A DNA stretch of 50,373 nt from Bryobacterales bacterium (lineage in GTDB: Bacteria; Acidobacteriota; Terriglobia; Bryobacterales; Bryobacteraceae). Shown piece after piece: positions 34,567 through 42,423 of this stretch; positions within the stretch are counted from its first letter, which is position 1, and every line of letters starts with the position of its first letter. The position numbers and the translations under genes were made by a program. The DNA is taken from positions 28,786 to 79,158 of the forward strand of contig PLFE01000172.1 in the NCBI GenBank assembly GCA_003136675.1, in the 5' to 3' direction. The notes beneath the pieces are model-generated. The model made no database searches and was not told where the DNA came from. It saw only the letters and a program-made list of their open reading frames with translations.

Positions 34567-36258
34567 CTAAAACTCATAGTTGCTATCCGGATCTTCGGGA
34601 TGTTTGAGATCCCATAAAGGACGGCGGCTCCGGATGGTGGGAATCGTCTCGAAATTGTAGTCCGGCGGCGGCGAACTCGTGGCCCATTCCAAAGTCCACG
34701 CGTCCCACGGGTCGGCGCCCGCGATCGGACCTTTGAAATATGCGCGGATCATGTTGTAGACAAACAGCAGCGTTCCGATGGTCTGGAAGATCGCGCCGCT
34801 CGATACAATCACGTTCCAGATCATCCACCCGCGGTCGGCTTCATAAGTGTAGACGCGGCGCGGCATCCCGAGTATGCCGGGGACGTGCATGAAGTCGAAA
34901 GTGAGATGGAAGCCGATCAGAAACAACCAGAAATGCCACTTACCGATCTTTTCGCTGAGCATGCGGCCGCTCATCTTCGGATACCAGTAGTAGAACGCGG
35001 AGAAGATCATGAACAGGATCGCCCCCACGAGCACATAGTGAAAGTGCGCCACGACAAAATACGAGCCCGACAATTGCCAGTCCAGCGGAGAAACGGAAAG
35101 CATGATGCCCGTGAGACCCGCGATCAGGAACTGGAATAGAAATCCAACCGCAAACATCATGGCGACGGTGAAGTGAATTCGCCCGCCCCACAGCGTCGCG
35201 AGCCAGTTGAATATCTTGATGCCTGTGGGGACGGCGATCACCATGGTCGCCAGGGTAAAGAAGGTGTTCGCCCCCGCCCCCAAACCCACCGTGAACATAT
35301 GATGCGCCCAAACGCTGAGGCTGATGAAGCCGATGCCCACGGACGCCGCAACCATGGCGGGGTAGCCAAAAATAGCCTTCCGTGAGAAGACCGGGATAAT
35401 CTCGTTGGCGAACGCGAATGCGGGCAGGACCAGAACATAAACTTCGGGATGACCGAAGATCCAGAAAAAATGCATCCACAGAACGGCCGAGCCGCCGGCC
35501 TGCGTATCGAAGAAGTGCGCGCCCGCGTAACGGTCGAGCATCAGCATGATCTGCGCGGCTGTAAGAGGGCTCACAATGATGAGCGCTAAACCCGAAGTAA
35601 CGATATAGAGCCAGACCAGAAGCGGTAGCCGGCTCATCTTCATGCCGGGGCAGCGCATGCAGATGGCGGTGGCGATGATGTTCAGCGCCGTGCCCACCGA
35701 GCCAACGCCGCTGAGCAGCACGGCCAGCGTCCAATAGTCCGTGCTGTGTCCAGGTGAGAAGACGCGGGAAGTGAGCGGCGCGTAGGCGAACCAGCCAACA
35801 TCGGGCGCATTGCCCGCGCCATACAAGCCGTCCCCCCCGAGGAAACTGAAGTAAAGCAGCAGACCGCCGAAAGCCGAAATCCAGAAGCTGAATGCGTTCA
35901 GCCGAGGAAAGGCCATGTCGCGCGCGCCGATCATGAGCGGGATGAGGTAGTTGCCGAAACCAAAAAGAATCGGCATCCCGACAAAGAAGACCATCGTGGT
36001 GCCGTGCATGGTGAACAGACGGTTGAACACCTGGGGCGAAACGAAGGTGTTGTTCGGGATGGCGAGTTGAACGCGCATCAGCAGGGCTTCCACGCCGGCG
36101 ATCACCAGGAAGAGCAAAGCATAGCCGATATACATGAGGCCGATCTTCTTGTGATCAACCGTGGTTACCCAGCCGTGCAGAACCTCAAGCCAGGGATGGC
36201 GCGGCTCGGTTGGCGTTGACTGGTTGAGTATTTCAATCTCTGGAGTTTGCGTCGCCAT
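34567..36258 (-). CDS. ctaD: Cytochrome c oxidase subunit I
   Basis: A 563-aa haem-copper oxidase catalytic subunit with twelve predicted helices. Family signatures are present: TMHGTTMVFFVGMP (haem a ligand region), DVGWFAYAPL, FWIFGHPEVYVLVLPAF (CuB His and cross-linked Tyr), WAHHMFTVGLG (CuB histidine pair), and VAHFHYVLVGA (haem ligands). It ends in a soluble tail shared with caa3-type enzymes. The ATG follows an AAGGAA sequence. It lies between COX II and COX III in the standard ctaCDE order, and catalyses reduction of oxygen to water coupled to proton pumping. Confidence 0.96.
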   Translation of the reverse strand: MATQTPEIEILNQSTPTEPRHPWLEVLHGWVTTVDHKKIGLMYIGYALLFLVIAGVEALLMRVQLAIPNNTFVSPQVFNRLFTMHGTTMVFFVGMPILFGFGNYLIPLMIGARDMAFPRLNAFSFWISAFGGLLLYFSFLGGDGLYGAGNAPDVGWFAYAPLTSRVFSPGHSTDYWTLAVLLSGVGSVGTALNIIATAICMRCPGMKMSRLPLLVWLYIVTSGLALIIVSPLTAAQIMLMLDRYAGAHFFDTQAGGSAVLWMHFFWIFGHPEVYVLVLPAFAFANEIIPVFSRKAIFGYPAMVAASVGIGFISLSVWAHHMFTVGLGAGANTFFTLATMVIAVPTGIKIFNWLATLWGGRIHFTVAMMFAVGFLFQFLIAGLTGIMLSVSPLDWQLSGSYFVVAHFHYVLVGAILFMIFSAFYYWYPKMSGRMLSEKIGKWHFWLFLIGFHLTFDFMHVPGILGMPRRVYTYEADRGWMIWNVIVSSGAIFQTIGTLLFVYNMIRAYFKGPIAGADPWDAWTLEWATSSPPPDYNFETIPTIRSRRPLWDLKHPEDPDSNYEF

Positions 36259-36279
36259 TGAGTTCCTTTCTCCGTCGCC

Positions 36280-37239
36280 TCATTTCAGCGTGGTCAGGTA
36301 AGCGGCGACCGCGTCGAGATCGTGGGCGTTCAGGTGCATCTCGGGCATCAGTGCTCCGGGCTTGAAATGCGCGGGGTTATCCACAAAGGCGCGCAGATTC
36401 GCCGCCGTGTTGGGCACCGATCCGGAAGCGATCGTGTCGCGGCCTCCCACATGCGTCAGGTCCGGACCAAACCTCCCGGCGGCGGTGGTTCCCGCGACGG
36501 TGTGGCAACTGATGCAGGCGTTCCGCAGAAACACCGCCTGGCCTTCGGCGGCAGCCGGATCCTGTGCTGCGGGTTGAAGCTGGTGCGCGACCCACGCGGC
36601 GAATTGGGCTGGACGATCGGCATAGACGCGAATCAACATTTTGGCGTGCTGCGTACCGCAATACTGACCGCATTGCCCCAGGAACAAGCCGGGTTCCAGC
36701 GGATCAATCCACATGGTGTTGATTTTGTTCGGGATCAGATCCATCTTGCCGGCAAGACGTGGGACCCAGAAACTGTGATCCGTATCGGCCGACGACATCG
36801 TGAGGTAGGACGGTATCGGGTGCGCCGCATCGCCAGTGGGGATGTGCAGCTCGTTGGCCGTCACGACGCCGAGCTTCGGGTAGCGATACTCCCACCAGAA
36901 CTGGTGGCCGATCACCGTGATATCGAGTGCGTCGGAGGGCTTGGGCGCATTCTCTGTCGAGAAAATAATGCGAGCCGTGGCCAGGAAGAGCATCACCACG
37001 ATCAGGACCGGAATGACCGTCCAAGAGAGTTCGATTTGATTGCTGCCGTAGATCTGAGCGGGTTCCTGCGGATCGCTTGTGGCCGAGGCGCGATTCCGAA
37101 AGCGGATGAGAGCGTACAGAAGCAAACCGGAGACGACGAGGAAAATGCACGAGGTGATGCCCAGCACCAGCAATGAAAGATGGAAGATGGCATGTGCCGG
37201 AGTGGCTGCCGGGGCGAAGATATTGGTAACCTGCGACAC
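36280..37239 (-). CDS. ctaC: Cytochrome c oxidase subunit II fused to cytochrome c (caa3 type)
   Basis: The CuA domain is intact, with GQCGQYCGTQHAKM holding the two Cys, His and Met ligands. Two N-terminal helices (LSLLVLGITSCIFLVVSGLL; PVLIVVMLFLATARI) anchor it. The C-terminal cytochrome c domain carries CISCH and a distal region ALMPEMHL, so the enzyme takes electrons directly into the fused haem c. I chose GTG 37239 (319 aa) because a GGAGGG sequence lies just upstream, although the spacing is only 2 nt. The open frame continues to 37506 but runs through the partial tRNA-Pro copy and was rejected. This is the first gene of the eight-gene operon. Confidence 0.9.
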   Translation of the reverse strand: MSQVTNIFAPAATPAHAIFHLSLLVLGITSCIFLVVSGLLLYALIRFRNRASATSDPQEPAQIYGSNQIELSWTVIPVLIVVMLFLATARIIFSTENAPKPSDALDITVIGHQFWWEYRYPKLGVVTANELHIPTGDAAHPIPSYLTMSSADTDHSFWVPRLAGKMDLIPNKINTMWIDPLEPGLFLGQCGQYCGTQHAKMLIRVYADRPAQFAAWVAHQLQPAAQDPAAAEGQAVFLRNACISCHTVAGTTAAGRFGPDLTHVGGRDTIASGSVPNTAANLRAFVDNPAHFKPGALMPEMHLNAHDLDAVAAYLTTLK

Positions 37240-37432
37240 AACCCTCCGGACGAAACTTAGTGCATCCGCTTCCTGGCGTCTGCGTCCCGCACCTGCGAGA
37301 GTTCGCTTGAGCGCAGGATACCACCGCCCGAAGTGGCGCCTGTAGAACTTGGGTGCGGAGATGAGAGCGAGCCTCGCTAGCGGGTATCGCCTCTGTGCAA
37401 ATCGAACAAGTCTGGTGAATCGACAGAAGGAT
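37240..37432. promoter_or_regulatory. Leader of the respiratory operon (promoter not resolved)
   Basis: Noncoding stretch between COX II and the partial tRNA copy. The operon promoter must lie here or in the inserted element, but no clear minus-strand -10/-35 pair stands out. Before insertion, the tRNA-Pro gene would have sat directly upstream of the operon on the same strand. Confidence 0.3.
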
Positions 37433-37479
37433 TTGGTCGGGGCGGGGCGATTTGAACGCCCGACCCCCTGCGCCCAAGG
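37433..37479 (-). repeat. 47-bp copy of the tRNA-Pro 3' half (att-like direct repeat)
   Basis: Exactly identical to 38807-38853, which spans the anticodon arm to the 3' CCA of the complete tRNA-Pro(UGG). Here the 5' half of the tRNA is absent. A 7-bp inverted repeat (ggagcct at 37479-37485 and aggctcc at 37498-37504) abuts it. The pattern is that left by site-specific insertion at a tRNA 3' end. Confidence 0.85.
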
Positions 37480-37718
37480 GAGCCTCGTCGCTTCTAAAGG
37501 CTCCATCGTTTATGACTGATTTCTAATATTTACAACAACTTGGGGAATCTGCTTTTCGCTCAAGAGCAACCCAAGTGGCTTCAACAGGTCGAGTTTTGGC
37601 ACAGTTCTGACACAGTCAAAACCTACGGGGAACGTGGTGGCGGATGACTCGCTACCGGGATGTAACAGGTTGTGTCGCCGCATGGTCACCTATAATGAAA
37701 ACCAGATAAAATACAGAC
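37480..37718. other. Noncoding left part of the tRNA-Pro element
   Basis: No gene is supported. It holds two tandem 11-bp units (gttttggcaca at 37593-37603 and gttctgacaca at 37604-37614) resembling motifs on the far side of the tRNA gene, and a TATAAT-type promoter just before the antitoxin-like gene. No integrase reading frame is seen. Confidence 0.6.
37670..37696 (+). promoter_or_regulatory. Candidate promoter of the DUF433/DUF5615 pair
   Basis: A perfect TATAAT at 37691-37696 lies 22 bp before the ATG, with TTGTGT at 37670-37675 as a possible -35. The spacer is 15 bp, shorter than the preferred 17, so the -35 is less sure. No Shine-Dalgarno sequence lies between it and the gene. Confidence 0.45.
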
Positions 37719-37943
37719 ATGGAAGTTGACTGGTCACGCTGCCCACTTGTCGAGGTGATCCCTGGAAAGGTAAGCGGCCTCCCGCTAATCAAGGGAACTC
37801 GCGTGCAGGCGGACACGATCCGCGAATCGGCGGAATTGGGCGAGGCACCGGAAGAGATCGCCTACAACTATGATCTGAAGCTGGATGACGTGCTCCGTTT
37901 GTTGGCGTATGCTGAAGAGCACCAAGTAGCTCCCGCCTCTTGA
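37719..37943 (+). CDS. DUF433 family protein, antitoxin-like
   Basis: A 74-aa protein with the DUF433 core: a segment around VIPGKVSGLPLIKGTRVQAD, then IRESAELGEAPEEIAYNYDL and LKLDDVLRLLAYAEEH. This is a small helix-turn-helix family often encoded directly before a PIN-like protein. The stop codon TGA overlaps the TTG start of the next gene. Probable role is as an antitoxin or repressor of its own operon, inferred from pairing. It sits inside the element bounded by the tRNA-Pro repeats. Confidence 0.85.
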   Translation: MEVDWSRCPLVEVIPGKVSGLPLIKGTRVQADTIRESAELGEAPEEIAYNYDLKLDDVLRLLAYAEEHQVAPAS

Positions 37944-38275
37944 AGATTCTGTTAGATCAGAACGTGCCGCGGCCGCTTGTGCGATTTCTGGGAGTTCATC
38001 AAGTTACGCGCGCCTCGGAACTTGGCTGGTCAGAACTGAAGAATGGAGCATTACTAACTGCCGCCGAAAGAGCGGGCTTCGATGTGCTTCTTTCCGGCGA
38101 CAAGACGATCCAGCACGAGCAAAACATGGCCGGTCGAAAAATTGCCCTTGTGTACATGTCCGACAATCACTGGCCGCTGGTGAAGGATCACGTCGCCGCC
38201 ATCGTAGAAGCCCTTGATGGGGCGCTGCCCATTATGGAGTGGACCCCAAAACTGAGACAACTGGTTAACCCCTGA
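37940..38275 (+). CDS. DUF5615 PIN-like protein, putative toxin
   Basis: A 111-aa protein starting at TTG 37940 (MKILLDQNVPRPLVRFL), overlapping the antitoxin-like stop as TTGA. The N terminus LLDQNVPRPL with a conserved Asp, the internal VLLSGDKTIQHEQN with a second acidic site, and the length match the DUF5615/Mut7-C-like PIN-fold proteins. These are presumed metal-dependent ribonucleases. Partnering with DUF433 supports a type II toxin-antitoxin function, but neither activity is shown by the sequence alone. Confidence 0.83.
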   Translation: MKILLDQNVPRPLVRFLGVHQVTRASELGWSELKNGALLTAAERAGFDVLLSGDKTIQHEQNMAGRKIALVYMSDNHWPLVKDHVAAIVEALDGALPIMEWTPKLRQLVNP

Positions 38276-38300
38276 AATCATTAAAAGGGGAAAATCGGAA

Positions 38301-38462
38301 ATGAAGTTGAGAAGGAAGTTCAGCAAGGAGTTCAAGCAGGCAGCGATCCGGCAGATGACCGCCGGAAAGAGCGCGGCGGAGGTGGCCCGGGCGTTAGAGG
38401 TTCATCCGAGCGATCTGTACCGGTGGCGGCGCGAACTGGACGAGTACGGAGCGCAGGCCTTC
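38301..38462 (+). pseudogene. Truncated IS3/IS911-type transposase OrfA
   Basis: The frame begins MKLRRKFSKEFKQAAIRQMT and carries the transposase helix-turn-helix (KSAAEVARALEVHPSDLYRWRRE). After about 54 codons it passes into unrelated sequence that reads better on the other strand as an RHS fragment, and stops at 38495. No OrfB, terminal inverted repeats or target duplication is visible, so only a 5' remnant of the element is left. Confidence 0.75.
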
Positions 38463-38626
38463 ACGCCTGTAGGCAGCAGCATCTGTGGGTCATAGCTGCG
38501 CTGCTCGATGAGGCCACTGCCGTAGGTGAAGTATTCGATTTGGCCATTCGGCGAGTATGCTTGAGCAGGATTTGCGTTCATGGTGGTGTAGGCGGTTGTG
38601 GGCCCCTGGACAAGCGAGAGACTGGC
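38456..38626 (-). pseudogene. RHS/YD-repeat protein fragment
   Basis: A minus-strand segment includes ANPAQAYSPNGQIEYFTYGS and then GLIEQRSYDPQMLLPTGVKA. The (Y/F)-P-N-G ... GSGL-E--SY-P--- pattern is typical of RHS repeats, which occur as large secreted proteins in these bacteria. Nothing on either side continues the repeat, and the lower-coordinate end butts against the transposase remnant. It is a short broken piece, not an active gene. Confidence 0.55.
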
Positions 38627-38806
38627 CCCGCACCTCCAAGTCGAGTTCCAGGATTTATCACGACCTTGCTCGCGGCCGAACTGAGCTGCGGGCCTCCGGG
38701 AGCAGGCATACTGACGTGCTCGATCTGACGAGGAAATCTCATCCTCAAAATCGACTACACTCGGATTCCGAGCGATCACTACAATCCGCGCAAACTATTG
38801 ATTCTA
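38627..38806. other. Noncoding right part of the tRNA-Pro element
   Basis: No supported gene. It is debris between the RHS fragment and the tRNA 3' end. Confidence 0.5.
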
Positions 38807-38807
38807 T

Positions 38808-38884
38808 TGGTCGGGGCGGGGCGATTTGAACGCCCGACCCCCTGCGCCCAAGGCAGGTGCGCTACCAGGCTGCGCTACGCCCCG
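38808..38884 (-). tRNA. tRNA-Pro(UGG)
   Basis: Folds into a full cloverleaf on the minus strand: acceptor CGGGGCG pairing with CGCCCCG, D stem GCGC, anticodon stem CCTGC with GCAGG around loop CTTGGGC (anticodon TGG), T stem GGGCG with CGCCC around TTCAAAT. The discriminator A is followed by encoded CCA at 38808-38810. It reads CCA (and wobble) proline codons. The 3' half is duplicated at 37433-37479. Confidence 0.95.
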
Positions 38885-39538
38885 ACATTTGGTGCTCTTC
38901 TGATTCTAAACCACTTCTATGCGTTAAGATACTGCCCGGCATGCCCCAATCGGTCCAAAAACGCCCCGACCGTGGCAAAACCGTGACAAAACCCCATCAG
39001 TTGGGCCTCTCCGTGTCAAAACCCGGCCAGCTGGCTAAGTATGATCGTGCCACGTGCGGGGATACTCATTCCCCTGGCAAGGTGGCCGGGCTTTTTCTGG
39101 CCTGTGGCCGCCGGTTTCATGATGCCAAAACAGCTTGCGACGCCCTAATAACGCTTTTACCGTTATGAATTGCTTTTGGTTTGCCACCCGGCAACAAGTT
39201 TCGTGCAGGAAATACGGCGCTGTCGGAACATGGACGGGAGTTGAAGATGGGCCGGATCGCATCTGGCCATCGTGTGGCCAAAACTCCCCTGGAGTTGAGG
39301 ACGATATCAACGCATAACGCGCAGAACGAGTTTGTTAAGGAGAATGCTCGCGGCTATATTCACGATGAGTGCCGAGCAAATTTCGTCATGACCGCGCAGA
39401 CCAGGAGCGCTCGAAGCGGCGGAATCGGTTTTACGCTTACGAGCCTTCTCTTCCTGTAACCGGACGAGGTTGCCGCTGATTGAGCCGCTCAATGCACTGA
39501 AACGAAAGAGCCCGAGTGGTGCAGCCGCAGGCCTCCCA
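38885..39538. other. Intergenic stretch with three GTGNCAAAACC repeats
   Basis: No coding frame here has convincing composition. Three copies of CCGTGNCAAAACC lie at 38970, 38981 and 39011, the first two 11 bp apart. The rest, including open frames on either strand, shows no recognisable protein. It may be old mobile-element debris. Confidence 0.5.
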
Positions 39539-39796
39539 CTAACTGGGTGTGAGCGAATCGAGGCAGATCAGGATCGTCCCGTCCGGGCGCTCTTCAAAAT
39601 GAACCCTCCCCGCTTCCACCCATTGGTATATCACGCGCTCGGTCACTCGGGCGCAGCTTGCCGCCAAACCTGCCGGGAGCATGGATACTTCGTGCCCGCA
39701 GCGCCGGCAGAACCCCGGCTTGAACGGTAATTCACCCATCAAGACCGATACCTCGCGCTTCTCCACGATGAGGGTGATGCGTCGCTTGATCCTCAC
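39539..39796 (-). CDS. Small Cys-pair/helix-turn-helix protein
   Basis: An 85-aa protein. After a basic N terminus (MRIKRRITLIVEKREV) it has a CRRCG cysteine pair at about 30-34 that may be half of a metal site. A MerR/excisionase-like stretch (VTERVIYQWVEAGRVHFEE) follows, then GTILICLDSL. This order, CxxC then a helix-turn-helix then LHF-E and ICL-SL, recurs in small acidobacterial proteins as I remember them. It may bind DNA. An overlapping plus-strand frame lacks such motifs. It is near the mobile-element region but belongs to no visible operon. Confidence 0.6.
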   Translation of the reverse strand: MRIKRRITLIVEKREVSVLMGELPFKPGFCRRCGHEVSMLPAGLAASCARVTERVIYQWVEAGRVHFEERPDGTILICLDSLTPS

Positions 39797-39894
39797 TGGC
39801 CCCGAGTATGGCAGGGCTTGCGCCCAGTTGTCATTCAGAGCCGTCTCAAGGTTTATGATTTCTTATCAATGACAAACAACTAATTCAGAATCTG

Positions 39895-42210
39895 TCAGTT
39901 AGAGGTCAAGGCCGCGTATTCCTGCCGGGCCTGCTGAAGCACCGGCACGTTCGCGTCGGCATCCTTCCACAGATCCAGAAAGCGCTCGTAAGCCGCCCGG
40001 CTTTCGCTCCGCTTCCCTTGCATGCTGTAGGCCCGCGCCAGCCCCAGGAAGCCCAACGGATACATGGGCGAAACCGGATCAATTCCGGGGTTTTCGGTGA
40101 TCGCCCGGTACTCTATTACGGCCCGCTCCGGCAACCCGGCGTCCAGAAAAGCACGGCCGCGCACGAATGGAATAATGTAGTCTTTGAGTTCGTACACCTG
40201 CGCCGGTTCCATCAGCTTCACCGCCTCGGGGGCTTTGTGCTGATAGACAGCCAGTGCTGCCTCTACCAAAGGAAGATCCACCTTATCTCTCAGCACGCTG
40301 TGCCGCGGGTCGCCCTTCAATATGCCGATCACCCGCTGGGCGTAAGAAGCGTTCCCGGCTAGCGCTGCGGCAACTCCGGATTGAGTGGCTACCTCAACGT
40401 CCTGATCGGGCGGGATTTTTTCGGCTTCCGCCCGAGCCTCCGGCAGGAAGCCGGCGAACAGGTCCACCTGTTCCTCGTCCATAAATATTTCGATCGGAAA
40501 GTCTTCCTTATTCTGGCGCCGGGACGCTTCCACCGCCTCGCGAAACATCTCACGCGCGAGCTGGATTCGGCCCCCGGCCGCCGCCGCATAGCCCTCGTTC
40601 TCCAGGGTCGCATCCTCGGAGCCCTTTCCCTTGTCCCACGCTACCTGCGTAGCCATCGATCGCGCGTCTTTTTGTCCATACGCGATTTGAAACAGAATGC
40701 TATGCAGGCCCCATCCGTCCAGGCCCTGCGCCAGCGCGTTGCGGCAAGTGGCTTTCGCTTCTTCGTAGAGATTCGCTTTCTTTTGCGCTCTCGCTAGTGC
40801 AGTTTGAACATCGATGGATCCCGGATTCAGTTTGGAGGCCTCCAGCGCCGTCGCGACCGACTCCGGATAACGGCCCATGACAATATAGAGGTTCGCGAGC
40901 TCCCCCCGCGGTCTCAAGTCGTGGGGATAGAGGCTGGCCCACACCTTGGCAGTGTCGGCCGCCCGCTCCAGGTCGCCTTGTGCGACCCAGAAGTACCTCA
41001 AGGCAATCCGGAGTTTCTCCTTTTCGCTCACCTCGCCGCTAAGCGCGTAAGCTTTTGCCGCGTCTTCATCGGCCCGTTTGAACTCCCCGGCGTTGTAGAG
41101 AATTGAGCTGCGGGCTGCGTATGCCGAGGCGAACTTTGGGTCCAGTTCGATCGCGTGGGTGAGAAGGGGAAGTGTTTTCTCCAGGCTACCTACCTTATAA
41201 GAAGCCTGTGCCTGAGAATAGGCTACCAGCGCGTCGAATGACTTCGTCGTCATCTGCTGGAGGGGAACATCAAACTGCTTGATGGAAAGGGGGGATTCCC
41301 CAAGTTGACGCCGGATCTGCTCCGTCATATGGTCCAACCCGGATAGAACTTTCTCCTTCGTCGCCGCCTCGGATTTCTCCCGCGTTATCGCCGTTCCCGT
41401 CCCACAATTCAGCGCATCCAGGGTCATCAGGAAGTGCGAACCCACGCTCACAATCTCCCCGGCGATCACCGCTTGCCCGTTGTTGCGGGCGCACACTTCC
41501 TGGGCGACTGCCTCGGTTAGGCTTTCGGATGGCTGACGCCCCATCAACTGCAATGTTTTCAATACCGTGGAGTGAGATAAAACGCCCAGTTGCGGCGACT
41601 GCGCCAGTTTGATCTCCACCGCGTTCCTCAGCGTCAAATCGAAGGCTGGGTCGTTCCCGCGATTCACGAAATCCGCTACCACTATGGTTTGGTAGCCGTT
41701 TGAGGCGGGCCGGTGGGCTACGCGATAGGTGATGGCGCCGACCGCCCCCACCAGGACCAAAGTGGCCACGCCCCACAAGACGAGGCGCCGGTTTGCCACG
41801 GGAGATCTCCCCAAGGGACCATCGAAATACTCTTCAATAACAGCCGTCGTCTGCGTGTGCGATGCGTGCAGCAGTGCCGGAGTCACTTGGGCCTCGACGG
41901 CAGCGGCGAACTGATACCCGCGCCCCGGGATCGTCAGGATATAGCGCTTATCCTTGGTCTCCGCCAGGGCCTTTCTCAACAGGAACACACTTTGCGTGAG
42001 GTTCCCTTCTTCCACGATGCTGTCCGGCCAGACGGCGCTCAACAACTCTTCCTTGGTGAGTACACGCCCTGGGTTGCGGGCCATATAAAGGAGCAGATCG
42101 AACGCCTTGGACGTCAACGGAACGGTTTGCTCGTTGAGGGTCAAACAGCGCGAAGCCGGCTGTATCTGAAAGTCCCCAAAACGCAAGAGTTGGCGTTCTG
42201 TTGCGCTCAT
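39895..42210 (-). CDS. ToxR/CadC-like transcription regulator with TPR sensor region
   Basis: A 771-aa protein. Residues about 8-103 form an OmpR/PhoB-type winged helix (LRFGDFQIQP; VPLTSKAFDLLLYMARNPGR; KEELLSAVWPD; YILTIPGRGYQF). A single membrane helix follows (about 143-162). The periplasmic part has a beta-rich domain (FVNRGNDPAFDLTL) and then TPR repeats to the end. Such proteins bind DNA from the membrane and sense outside signals. The start ATG 42210 is preferred because the winged helix begins 8 residues later. It is divergent from the lectin genes, with phased TTGAG repeats between them, so it likely controls those genes and itself. Confidence 0.88.
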   Translation of the reverse strand: MSATERQLLRFGDFQIQPASRCLTLNEQTVPLTSKAFDLLLYMARNPGRVLTKEELLSAVWPDSIVEEGNLTQSVFLLRKALAETKDKRYILTIPGRGYQFAAAVEAQVTPALLHASHTQTTAVIEEYFDGPLGRSPVANRRLVLWGVATLVLVGAVGAITYRVAHRPASNGYQTIVVADFVNRGNDPAFDLTLRNAVEIKLAQSPQLGVLSHSTVLKTLQLMGRQPSESLTEAVAQEVCARNNGQAVIAGEIVSVGSHFLMTLDALNCGTGTAITREKSEAATKEKVLSGLDHMTEQIRRQLGESPLSIKQFDVPLQQMTTKSFDALVAYSQAQASYKVGSLEKTLPLLTHAIELDPKFASAYAARSSILYNAGEFKRADEDAAKAYALSGEVSEKEKLRIALRYFWVAQGDLERAADTAKVWASLYPHDLRPRGELANLYIVMGRYPESVATALEASKLNPGSIDVQTALARAQKKANLYEEAKATCRNALAQGLDGWGLHSILFQIAYGQKDARSMATQVAWDKGKGSEDATLENEGYAAAAGGRIQLAREMFREAVEASRRQNKEDFPIEIFMDEEQVDLFAGFLPEARAEAEKIPPDQDVEVATQSGVAAALAGNASYAQRVIGILKGDPRHSVLRDKVDLPLVEAALAVYQHKAPEAVKLMEPAQVYELKDYIIPFVRGRAFLDAGLPERAVIEYRAITENPGIDPVSPMYPLGFLGLARAYSMQGKRSESRAAYERFLDLWKDADANVPVLQQARQEYAALTSN

Positions 42211-42304
42211 TGTTTGCGTCTCAATCCCCGCGAAAGCTCCAGAAGCATAACACATTACGTCTCCACTTTCGGGCACCGGCTCTCTAAGTTACTGATTTCA
42301 AATG

Positions 42305-42344
42305 ATTGAGAACGAATTGAGAACTCTTGAGGCCGATTGAGGAC
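42305..42344 (+). promoter_or_regulatory. Four phased TTGAG repeats, candidate operator
   Basis: ATTGAGAAC at 42305 and 42316, CTTGAGGCC at 42326 and ATTGAGGAC at 42336 give the TTGAG core at intervals of 11, 10 and 10 bp, about one helical turn each. OmpR-family winged helices bind such tandem direct repeats. The array is between the divergent regulator and lectin operon, so it may serve both. Confidence 0.55.
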
Positions 42345-42423
42345 TTCAAATCGGCCCCGGACGTTTGATGGAGAACGGAAGTCAGCGGAAACTTCGCTGA
42401 ACGGAAGGAAAAGGATAACTGAA

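Noticed and set aside
37433..37504. A second functional tRNA made from the 3' copy and the neighbouring hairpin
   Set aside because: The acceptor 5' strand and D arm are missing, so no cloverleaf can form; it is better seen as an attachment repeat.
37240..37506. Extension of COX II to a start at 37506
   Set aside because: The added codons pass through the tRNA-Pro fragment and have no homology to COX II leaders.
38402..38779. Whole 125-codon minus-strand frame as a gene
   Set aside because: Only about the middle third resembles RHS repeats; the two ends are unrelated sequence, so it is listed as a fragment.
39181..39492. Small open frames on both strands between the tRNA gene and the Cys-pair protein
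   Set aside because: No motif, start signal or protein-like composition supports them.
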